Source of the DNA: Fidelibacterota bacterium
Lineage (GTDB): Bacteria; Fidelibacterota; UBA2242
Direction of reading: 5' to 3'
Assembly (NCBI GenBank): GCA_003527965.1
Contig: DPVY01000038.1
Span: 2,155-11,643, forward strand
Length of the DNA: 9,489 nucleotides
Shown here: piece by piece, positions 1 to 5,473 of the stretch
Position numbering within the stretch: position 1 is the first letter of the stretch
How the letters are laid out: each line of letters starts with the position of its first letter
The notes under the pieces: generated by a model
Databases searched by the model: none
What the model was told of the DNA's origin: nothing
Seen by the model: only the letters and a program-made list of their open reading frames with translations
Position numbers and translations under genes: made by a program

Positions 1-254
1 GCGAGGGCGACGCCTTTGATGGCAAAATTATCGCTTTCACTGCCGCCGCTGGTAAAGACGATTTCCCGTGGTGTGGCGCCGATTGCATTGGCGAGTATTG
101 CACGAGTATTTTCAATTGCGTTTTTTGAAACGCGACTCATTGAATAAATGCTTGATGGATTTCCATAATGCTCATGAAAGTAGGGCAACATGGCTTCCAG
201 TACTTTCGGATCGGTCGCCGTTGTAGCGGCATGATCAAGATAAATCGTTTTCAT
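1..254 (-). CDS. Cysteine desulfurase (IscS/NifS family), N-terminal part, cut by the window edge
   Basis: Reverse-strand translation from the ATG at 252-254 gives 84 residues of a class V aminotransferase-fold cysteine desulfurase, which is PLP-dependent and supplies sulfur from cysteine for iron-sulfur cluster assembly in the cytoplasm. Visible family motifs are MKTIYLDHAATT at the N-terminus, YGNPSS near residues 30-35, and TSGGSESDNFAIKG near residues 66-80, which corresponds to the PLP-phosphate-binding loop. The PLP lysine and catalytic cysteine lie beyond the left edge. The start codon overlaps the stop of the upstream Rrf2 regulator (ATGA), so the two are probably translated from one mRNA. 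The rrf2-desulfurase pairing is the usual start of an isc/suf-type operon; whether this copy should be called iscS or nifS cannot be decided from the fragment. Confidence 0.95.
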   Translation of the reverse strand, partial: MKTIYLDHAATTATDPKVLEAMLPYFHEHYGNPSSIYSMSRVSKNAIENTRAILANAIGATPREIVFTSGGSESDNFAIKGVAL

Positions 255-694
255 TGTGAACGAGCTTCCCCATGATAAGTGTTTGATAAATATTTCTGAA
301 CAAGGTCTGCCAGTGTGTACATCGCAAGTGTAGCAGAGATTGTTTTTTCCAGTTCGGCCCATATATCGCGGGTGATGCAAAAACCGGAGCGGTCGCAAAC
401 TTCCGGTGATTCCACACATTCAGAAGGCGAAAGAGGCCCCTCCAATGCCCGGATGATATCTTTCAATGTAATCTCCGCAGGTGCTTTAGCGAGAGTGTAA
501 CCTCCATGAGCGCCGCGAAGAGAGTGAATTAACCGGGCTGACTTTAAGGGTGGAATAAGGTGTTCCAGATAACGAACGGACAGATTCTCTTTTTTAGCGA
601 TATCCTTAAGTAACATCGGGCCTTTGCCGTAGTTCATAGCCAATTGAACCATCAGGCGGGTACCGTATTTGCCCTTTGTTGAGATTCGGATCAT
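251..694 (-). CDS. Rrf2 family transcriptional regulator, IscR-like with three cysteines
   Basis: 147 residues, the usual size for the family. The N-terminus 'MIRISTKGKYGTRLMVQLA' and the winged-helix segment around residues 30-70 (KDIAKKENLS, YLEHLIPPL, LRGAHGGYTLAK) are characteristic of Rrf2 DNA-binding proteins. Cys93, Cys100 and Cys106 lie in the stretch after the wing, where IscR holds its [2Fe-2S] cluster ligands; spacing is C-x6-C-x5-C, close to but not the same as the E. coli IscR arrangement. This suggests an iron-sulfur-sensing regulator of the downstream desulfurase operon, an inference from family and context. The gene overlaps the desulfurase start by ATGA. No strong Shine-Dalgarno is seen before the ATG at 692-694; the leader there is A-rich. 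A matching palindromic operator and promoter lie just upstream, so autoregulation is likely. Confidence 0.93.
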   Translation of the reverse strand: MIRISTKGKYGTRLMVQLAMNYGKGPMLLKDIAKKENLSVRYLEHLIPPLKSARLIHSLRGAHGGYTLAKAPAEITLKDIIRALEGPLSPSECVESPEVCDRSGFCITRDIWAELEKTISATLAMYTLADLVQKYLSNTYHGEARSQ

Positions 695-730
695 TTTTGT
701 TTTTCGCTTTTTCTATATTTAATTTTTCGT

Positions 731-755
731 TATTCCTACTAAACAAGTAGGAATA
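731..755. promoter_or_regulatory. Palindromic operator, probable Rrf2/IscR-type binding site
   Basis: TATTCCTACT at 731-740 and AGTAGGAATA at 746-755 are perfect reverse complements of 10 bases each, separated by AAACA. Total length (25 bases) and arrangement (AT-rich ends, CC, ACT, 5-base AT-rich centre, AGT, GG) match the known 25-bp form of IscR type 1 and other Rrf2 sites. It covers the predicted transcription start and part of the -10 box, the expected geometry for autorepression. It could in principle also form an RNA hairpin, but no U-run follows. Confidence 0.75.
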
Positions 756-780
756 TAAAATAAATAAACTTTCCGGTCAA
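752..780 (-). promoter_or_regulatory. Sigma-70-type promoter for the rrf2-desulfurase operon
   Basis: On the minus strand TTGACC (complement of 775-780) is followed after exactly 17 bases by TATATT (complement of 752-757). This is near consensus in both boxes and spacing. Transcription would begin about 60 bases upstream of the Rrf2 start codon. The -10 box overlaps the end of the palindrome at 731-755, so a repressor bound there would block RNA polymerase. Confidence 0.75.
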
Positions 781-938
781 GAAAAATTCTGAAATATTTG
801 ATGTTCTTGTTATATAATGCAAGTTTGACACTTCAAAAATATATTCATTAAAAACAACAATATATAAACCATCAATTTTTTACGCTGTATCTACAGCATC
901 ATTTTCACGCACTTTTTAAGATGAGTAAAGTAACTTTG
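756..938. other. Non-coding spacer between the Rrf2 operon promoter and the IS-disrupted region
   Basis: AT-rich stretch with no convincing reading frame. Apart from the promoter already described, only a small inverted repeat (GCTGTA/TACAGC, 884-897, 2-base loop) stands out, and it lacks a U-run. TATAAT occurs at 813-818 on the plus strand, without a good -35 at the right distance. Nothing here can be assigned a function. Confidence 0.5.
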
Positions 939-1254
939 TCATCTGAAAAATAACTCTAATTGATCAACATTCTTTGTCTCTTTGGTTTTAGATATTCTCA
1001 GATTATCCGGATAAATTGCGTTTCTTATACCAAGTGATGATAATAATTTTTTCACATTGTTCTCAATCATTGTTGAAATATACCTTGGACTTTTACTCTT
1101 ATCAACATAGGGTGGAACCAAACGAACTGTATCCAATTCTTCCATTAGCGTTGTAATCGTAAGCACTTCATTACCGTCTCGTCTTGACTCTTTTATTAAT
1201 TTTTTTCGATATTCTGAATCTTCTATTTCAGGATAGAGATATTTTAGTTTTTTT
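939..1254 (-). pseudogene. 3' remnant of an unrecognised gene, truncated by the ISL3 end
   Basis: An open frame on the minus strand runs from the outer edge of the ISL3 terminal repeat at 1255 down to a TGA at 939-941, giving about 105 residues with no start codon of its own at the IS edge. Visible pieces are KKLKYLYPEIEDSEYRKKL at the upstream end, then LMEELDTVRLVPPYVDKSKS, and NLRISKTKETKNVDQLELFF at the end. The composition is ordinary for a soluble, charged cytoplasmic protein, with no membrane segment or signal peptide. I do not recognise the family. A GTG at 1164-1166 could start a 75-residue product, but no clear ribosome binding site supports it. The likeliest reading is the C-terminal part of a gene whose 5' portion was lost when the IS inserted or rearranged; a small intact gene cannot be excluded. 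Confidence 0.5.
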
Positions 1255-1534
1255 GGTTCCTTCTCGTTTAGAGTGGGTAGTTATCATTTAAACGTTCCAT
1301 AGCCGGGATTGATTTTTCCAAAATCCAATTTGCCGGTTATCAAAAAAGCAATTATTTTGAAATTCCTCGGTCTGCTGTAGCCTCTTGCTTTTGACTTTGC
1401 AGCCTGAATCAAAGAATTCAATCCCTCTAAAAGACCATTGGTAATTTGAGATATTTTCCAATTTATCACTCTTTGCCAATGTCTTTTGATTGTATGCGCA
1501 ACTTCCCGCATCTGTTTTATACGACTATAGGAGA
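1255..1534 (-). mobile_element. ISL3-family insertion sequence fragment, 3' end (left copy)
   Basis: The outer end starts with GGTTCCTTCTCGTTTAGAG at 1255, the kind of GG-starting terminal repeat known for ISL3 elements. The next 44 bases match the reverse complement of the window's other ISL3 end (up to 2522) at 42 positions. The fragment holds only the last part of the transposase and is cut at its inner side by the IS256-family element that begins near 1535. No 8-bp target duplication is found outside the two ISL3 ends. Confidence 0.8.
1284..1534 (-). pseudogene. ISL3-family transposase, C-terminal fragment
   Basis: About 83 residues, reading SRIKQMREVAHTIKRHWQ, then ITNGLLEGLNSLIQAAKSKA, then FKIIAFLITGKLDFGKINPG, and a TGA at 1284-1286. 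NGLLEGLNSLIQAAK(x)KARGY is the hallmark C-terminal block of ISL3 (IS204/IS1001/IS1165-like) DDE transposases and contains the last catalytic glutamate (in LLEGLN). The N-terminal zinc-finger, DNA-binding and first catalytic regions are absent; the frame is broken off at about 1534 by the IS256-type end. The ATG at 1509-1511 is an internal methionine, not a gene start. The stop lies only about 30 bases inside the terminal repeat, as expected at the 3' end of such an element. Not functional. Confidence 0.85.
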
Positions 1535-2448
1535 GGGTATAAAATATTTTGTGTAAACGGTTATGAATGTTAACATATGTACTTTAAGATCTAATTGGCA
1601 AAAAGGGTTTGTTGAAGCAATTGACCAAGGCTTTGGTTGAGCGCGCTATGGAAGGAGAATTAACTCATCATCTGGGTTATGAGGAAGAAATGACGTATCA
1701 CCGACATTAATATCTACTGTTACAAGTGAAGTAATGAATGAGGTTAAGGCCTGGCAGAGTCGTCCATTGGACCCCATATATCCCATTGTTTATCTGGATG
1801 CTCTCCATGTAAAATCACGCAACGATGGCCATATTGAGAATCAGGCAGTTTACCTTGCTATCGGTATTAATATGGATGGAATGAAAGAAGTTCTGGGCAT
1901 GTGGATATCCCGGAATGAGGGTGCTAAGTTCTGGCTGAATGTGATCACGGAAATCCGTAATCGGGGTGTTCAGGATATCTTTATTGCCTGTGTGGATGGT
2001 TTGAAGGGATTCCCAGAGGCCATCGAGGCGGTTTACCCCTTGACTCAAGTTCAACTATGTATTATTCATATGGTTCGCAATAGTCTGAAATCATTCTCAG
2101 AAACCTGGGACAAACAGTACCCAACGATCAGTAAGTCCCGGCGTACTGATTGGGAACGCTTGATTCCGTTCTTTGATTATCCGGCTGAGATTCGTAAGGT
2201 GATTTATACGACTAATGCAATTGAATCCTTGAATATGTCGCTCAAGAAAGTAATCAAAACCCGAGGTTCATTTCCTAATGACGATTCTGTTTTTAAATTG
2301 TTATATTTAGCCTTGCGGAACGCTACCAGAAAATGGAATATGCCAATCCGGGATTGGAAAAGAGCAATGAATCATTTCGCTATTTTGTTTGAAGAACGAA
2401 TCGTGGCCATCCAGTGAAAATGCCGTTTACACAAAATTATTTACAGGC
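1535..2448 (+). mobile_element. IS256-family insertion sequence, internally deleted
   Basis: Imperfect terminal inverted repeats of 26 bases, GGGTATAAAATATTTTGTGT... at 1535-1560 and the reverse complement of 2423-2448, agree at 21 of 26 positions. The innermost 15 (ATTTTGTGTAAACGG) are identical. Between them is a decayed IS256-type transposase. At about 914 bases the element is shorter than the roughly 1.3 kb usual for the family, in line with the deletions seen in the gene. The nine bases flanking each end are not alike, so there is no target duplication and at least one flank has been rearranged since insertion. Confidence 0.8.
1588..2417 (+). pseudogene. IS256-family (mutator-type) transposase, broken by several deletions
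   Basis: The first fragment begins in frame at 1588 (DLIGKKGLLKQLTKALVERA, then MEGELTHHLGYEEE) directly after an in-frame TAA, so the true N-terminus is gone. Near 1690 the frame shifts and the sequence jumps to DVSPTLISTVTSEVMNEVKA; the segment normally between these blocks, tens of residues, is missing. From the ATG at 1734 a 227-residue frame continues to a TGA at 2415-2417. In it the DDE residues remain: D22 (YLDALHV), D88 (ACVDGLKGF) and E164 (TTNAIESLN). A further in-frame gap follows residue 119: VRNSLK runs straight into SFSETWDKQYPTISKS, omitting the roughly 30-residue block that family members carry there. The product would be inactive, although the 1734 frame itself is open. Confidence 0.88.
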
Positions 2449-2522
2449 TCGATTTTGGAAAAATTAATCCCGTATATGGGAACGTTTAAATGATATTTAC
2501 CCACTCTAAACGAGAAGGAACC
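2449..2522 (+). mobile_element. ISL3-family insertion sequence fragment, 3' end (right copy, inverted)
   Basis: Only the last 74 bases of an ISL3 element. It encodes LDFGKINPVYGNV before a TAA at 2487-2489, against LDFGKINPGYGTFK in the left copy. The two copies differ by one base in length around 2473, which frame-shifts this one. Its outer terminal repeat ends with GGAACC at 2517-2522 and pairs with the left copy over the last 44 bases at 42 positions. The inner side abuts the IS256-type right end. The outer 37 bases also encode the foreign C-terminus of the truncated GH127 gene on the opposite strand. Confidence 0.78.
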
Positions 2523-3205
2523 GTACTCGTACTTGCGAGATTCTCACCACCACGGGTTTTTGACCAATGCGACCAGTGATCAAGTTGCTTTTCTTCAATA
2601 TTGGCTTGCTGATATTTAAAGTACTTCAACATAAAATCAATCACACGCTGATCGACGGTGGCATCATAATAACTTTGCAACACTTTTAACGCCACCATCC
2701 GGGGCCACCAGTCTTCTTTCATCTTTTCAACATAGGCAAGATAATGTTCATTTTCCCCAAATTTACGTGTCGTATCTTCAACCTGTCCGAAAAACCCGTC
2801 TTCACGCTGGCTATTCAGTATCCACTCGATATATTTCTGACCTTTATTGATTAATTTCTGATCATTCAGAATATATGCTAATGGCACTAATCCATCTAAC
2901 CAATAGACAGGACGTTCCCAGGCCGGACCGCTTCCGCCAATCCATCCGCAATTCGGGCCAACGTCTTCCCACAGTTCGTCTAAATGACCTGTCATGCCAT
3001 CACGCATTGCTTCTAAAGTATGTCTTAACCACCCTTGGGGTTGAATATCACCGAGAGGCAATAGTGTATACTCTAATTCTACAAGTAGAGAACGATTAAA
3101 GACATAACTACTTGAAGATCTTGTTTCAGATGCGGCTAATAAATTAAATGTACAAAAAATTAGTATCATTCTAAGTAAAGTCTTTAAACCCAATTGTCTT
3201 CTCAT
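2486..3205 (-). pseudogene. GH127-family (beta-L-arabinofuranosidase-like) glycoside hydrolase, truncated by an ISL3 end
   Basis: An N-terminal hydrophobic signal (residues 1-25, RMILIFCTFNLLAAS) is followed by the start of a PF07944/GH127-type fold: LGDIQPQGWLRHTLEAMRDG, WEDVGPNCGWIGGSGPAWER, PVYWLDGLVPLAYILND, and WSKTRGGENLAS near residues 214-225. The known family includes exo-acting beta-L-arabinofuranosidases of about 600-700 residues with catalytic Glu/Cys and zinc ligands in the later part. Here native sequence ends at about residue 228 and the last 11 residues (VPSRLEWVNII) are read from the ISL3 terminal repeat. The catalytic region is therefore lost and the product is probably inactive. 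The start at 3203-3205 is preceded by a weak AAGAGA; M13 is an alternative. It is the last gene of the minus-strand cluster, 37 bases after the GH5-like gene. Confidence 0.8.
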
Positions 3206-3242
3206 TGTTTATCTCTTAAAAAATATAACAAATTGCAAAATA

Positions 3243-4322
3243 TTATCGTGCAGACTTAATCATTTTCTTAATAAATTTAATTTCTTTCTTAGAATATGGT
3301 GTACCATCACTTTTAAAAATGTCGTGAAACCAAATTTCCGGTTCGTGATCATAAGGTTTTTGCCATGTTTCCCAAGGATAGATAGTCTGAGTTTTTCCGC
3401 TTACTAATCCCCAATTCAAGCATCCAATATTTTCTTTTAGGAAAATAGGCATATGATTTTTAAATGTATTAACAGGTCTTCTCATATATTCAGTACAAAT
3501 CATGGGGCGATTATATGTTTTTAAAGTATCTATTACTGATTTGGAGTCTTCTACGTCTTCATAAACATGAAAAGTAATAATATCAGAATTAGTTAATTGA
3601 AATTTATTTAGTTCCGGGCGATCTTTTAGAGGTCCCCATACTCCGGATGAAACAGGTTGTGATGGATTTTCTTCAAAAGCCCATTGAAAAACTCCTTTTA
3701 ATAACGGTAAAGTTTCTCTTCCGTGATTTGTATTGCCCGGTTCATTATACAAATCCCACAGTAAGATACGTTCATCATTCCTAAAAGAAGCAATAATATC
3801 TTTTGTATATGCTCTAAAAACAGGAAAAAGAGCGACCTGAGTTACCTGTTCCTGTCCCGGACATTGAACCCACCCGGAATTATGAAGACCGGGTTTTGGA
3901 TCTGGTTGTTTTCCTAAATTCGGATACCCATTCCAACAATCATCAAAAAGCACAAAAATTGTTTTAATATTATGACTATCTGCAATTTTTAAATATTCAT
4001 TTATCCGTTCTTTAAATCTTTTAGAATTCCGTGTCCAAACAAGATAATGTAAATAAACACGAACAGAATTGAAACCCAACTTTTCTGCATACCCAAGTTC
4101 CCTGTCAATTGTTTCCGGGTCAAAAGTATCTTCCTGCCACATTTCGAGCTGATTTATAGCAGTGCTTGGTATAAAATTACAACCGAATATCCACGGTTGA
4201 ATTGAATACCATGATTCTGCCTGTTCACAACTCCATATTTCTCTTGCCTGTACCTGACTAATACTACCCTGAAAAAGAAATACACCAATAATTAATAAAA
4301 TAGCATAACGATAAATTTTCAT
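3243..4322 (-). CDS. Secreted clan GH-A (GH5-like) glycoside hydrolase
   Basis: 359 residues with a signal peptide (about 1-26, YAILLIIGVFLFQGSISQVQA). The body is a TIM-barrel of the cellulase-like kind: GFNSVRVYLHYLVW at 83-96, TIFVLFDDCWN at 121-131, the acid/base glutamate E194 in WDLYNEPGN, FHVYED at 251-256, the probable nucleophile E278 in ICTEYMRR, and NWGLVSGKTQT with W304 late in the barrel. Relatives are often labelled 1,4-beta-xylanase or 'cellulase family glycosylhydrolase', but substrate cannot be read from sequence; a role on arabinoxylan or other hemicellulose fits the neighbours. A clear ribosome site AAGGAG (complement of 4332-4337) lies nine bases before the ATG. The gap to the preceding GH43 gene is 76 bases with no obvious terminator, so it probably shares its transcript. 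Probably periplasmic or exported; no lipobox or T9SS tail. Confidence 0.87.
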   Translation of the reverse strand: MKIYRYAILLIIGVFLFQGSISQVQAREIWSCEQAESWYSIQPWIFGCNFIPSTAINQLEMWQEDTFDPETIDRELGYAEKLGFNSVRVYLHYLVWTRNSKRFKERINEYLKIADSHNIKTIFVLFDDCWNGYPNLGKQPDPKPGLHNSGWVQCPGQEQVTQVALFPVFRAYTKDIIASFRNDERILLWDLYNEPGNTNHGRETLPLLKGVFQWAFEENPSQPVSSGVWGPLKDRPELNKFQLTNSDIITFHVYEDVEDSKSVIDTLKTYNRPMICTEYMRRPVNTFKNHMPIFLKENIGCLNWGLVSGKTQTIYPWETWQKPYDHEPEIWFHDIFKSDGTPYSKKEIKFIKKMIKSAR

Positions 4323-4398
4323 CCTTCATTTCTCCTTTTTGTTCATTTTAAAAAATAAAATCATTTCTCTAATTTTAAAATATTATTCATAATCCTTT

Positions 4399-5430
4399 TT
4401 AGTTTTTCCCATTCCCACTTGGAAAAGGTTGGTCTGTATAAGTTGGTCCATCAATTACAAGAATATCAGCACCTCCATTTGCATCTGGAATAAATTTCAC
4501 TCGATCAATAGCAATTTTTCGTGGTGTAGCTTTAGTTATATCATAATGAGTATGATATACAAAAAATAATTCTTTTTTATCAGGAGAATTTACAATCATA
4601 CCATTGCCAGGACCATGAACATGCTCATTCATTGTCAATATCGGATTATTTTTATATTTTTCCCACGGTCCGATTGGTGATTTAGAAACCGCATATCCAA
4701 CCGCGTAGTCAATACTGATAAAATGATTCGCCGTATAAGTTAAATAATACAATCCATTATGCTTAATCATGAAAGCTCCCTCATTCACCTCTGCTTTTGG
4801 TTCATGATTACCAAATTCCCAGGCTTGTTCCGGTCTAAAACATAATTTTATAGTATTCTCCTTCATTGTCAGCATATCATCATTTAATTCAGCAACAAAT
4901 ATTTCATTACCATTTTTAAAACGTACAAAATAAATATATGCTTTCCCATCATCATCCACGAATACTGAGCCATCAATTTCCTTGATATTTTCATGTAGTG
5001 CACATTTCTCATTTTGGGTAAAAGGTCCTAAAGGTGAATCACTTACAGCAACTCCCAGATGTTCATTTGCCGTGTAATACAAATAAAATTTTCCGTTTTT
5101 TTCGATAACGTCGCCAGACCAGAACCATTTTTCACCCCAAACATCTTCGCGACTTAATGCTAATCCATTATTGACACCAACAGGTTTTCCCCAATTCACG
5201 AGATCAAAGGATTTATATACTGGAATTCCAGCATCAGAATTTACATCTGATGTAACATACAAATAATATGCACCCTCATACTCCAGTACAAAGGGATCTG
5301 CGGCAGATTGTACAAGTCCATTCAAATTGTTATAGGTTTGTTCTTCGATATTGGCAGGATCTTTCGATTTACAACAAGTAATAATCAATAAAAGAATTGC
5401 ACTTATGGCAATGATAAAAATATTTTTCAT
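4399..5430 (-). CDS. GH43-family glycoside hydrolase, putative lipoprotein
   Basis: 343 residues counted from the ATG at 5428-5430. I prefer this start to the in-frame TTG at 5454 because AAGGGA sits just upstream and a clean signal sequence begins there. The N-terminus MKNIFIIAISAILLLIITCC ends at C19/C20, a relaxed lipobox, so the protein is probably a lipid-anchored periplasmic or surface enzyme. The five-bladed beta-propeller signature is present: D45 in SAADPFVLEYEG (general base), D153 in EIDGSVFVDDDG (pKa modulator) and E217 in EVNEGAFMIKHNGLYYLTYT (acid). Length fits a single GH43 catalytic domain. Known activities are alpha-L-arabinofuranosidase, arabinanase and beta-xylosidase; the specific one is not decidable. 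It lies 43 bases after the T9SS-type GH43 and before the GH5-like gene, probably co-transcribed. Confidence 0.9.
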   Translation of the reverse strand: MKNIFIIAISAILLLIITCCKSKDPANIEEQTYNNLNGLVQSAADPFVLEYEGAYYLYVTSDVNSDAGIPVYKSFDLVNWGKPVGVNNGLALSREDVWGEKWFWSGDVIEKNGKFYLYYTANEHLGVAVSDSPLGPFTQNEKCALHENIKEIDGSVFVDDDGKAYIYFVRFKNGNEIFVAELNDDMLTMKENTIKLCFRPEQAWEFGNHEPKAEVNEGAFMIKHNGLYYLTYTANHFISIDYAVGYAVSKSPIGPWEKYKNNPILTMNEHVHGPGNGMIVNSPDKKELFFVYHTHYDITKATPRKIAIDRVKFIPDANGGADILVIDGPTYTDQPFPSGNGKN

Positions 5431-5434
5431 GTTT

Positions 5435-5440
5435 TCCCTT
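5435..5440 (-). promoter_or_regulatory. Ribosome binding site fixing the GH43 lipoprotein start
   Basis: AAGGGA (complement of 5435-5440) stands four bases before the ATG at 5428-5430. It falls inside the longer TTG-started frame, which argues that the shorter, signal-peptide start is the real one. Confidence 0.55.
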
Positions 5441-5473
5441 TTATATTTATTCAATAAAATTACTTTACCGTGT

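Larger units (their letters stand above)
1255..2522. repeat. Long inverted repeat formed by two facing ISL3 ends
   Basis: The terminal 44 bases at 1255-1298 and the complement of 2479-2522 agree at 42 positions, and similarity continues more loosely for about 25 bases inward (GGGATT-ATTTTTCCAAAATC). Both arms are the transposase 3' end of an ISL3 element, so this is not one IS with left and right ends. It is two copies of the same end in opposite orientation with an IS256 remnant between. Confidence 0.85.

Noticed and set aside
315..500. Plus-strand open frame of 61 codons
   Set aside because: Lies entirely opposite the Rrf2 regulator, has no ribosome site and no recognisable motif; an antisense shadow.
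813..818. TATAAT as a plus-strand promoter
   Set aside because: No good -35 box at 16-18 bases and no plus-strand gene downstream before the IS remnants.
884..897. Small inverted repeat GCTGTA-TC-TACAGC as a terminator or operator
   Set aside because: Arms are only six bases with a two-base loop, no U-run follows on either strand, and no gene end lies close enough for a convincing terminator.
1288..1479. Alternative minus-strand frame of 63 codons in the left ISL3 fragment
   Set aside because: The other frame matches the ISL3 transposase C-terminus (NGLLEGLNSLIQAAK), so this one is a shadow.
1815..2054. Minus-strand open frame of 79 codons
   Set aside because: Antisense to the well-recognised IS256 transposase blocks; no independent evidence.
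1246..2531. Target-site duplication around the ISL3 pair or the IS256 element
   Set aside because: Compared flanks by eye at 1247-1254 versus 2523-2530 and at 1526-1534 versus 2449-2457; they do not match.
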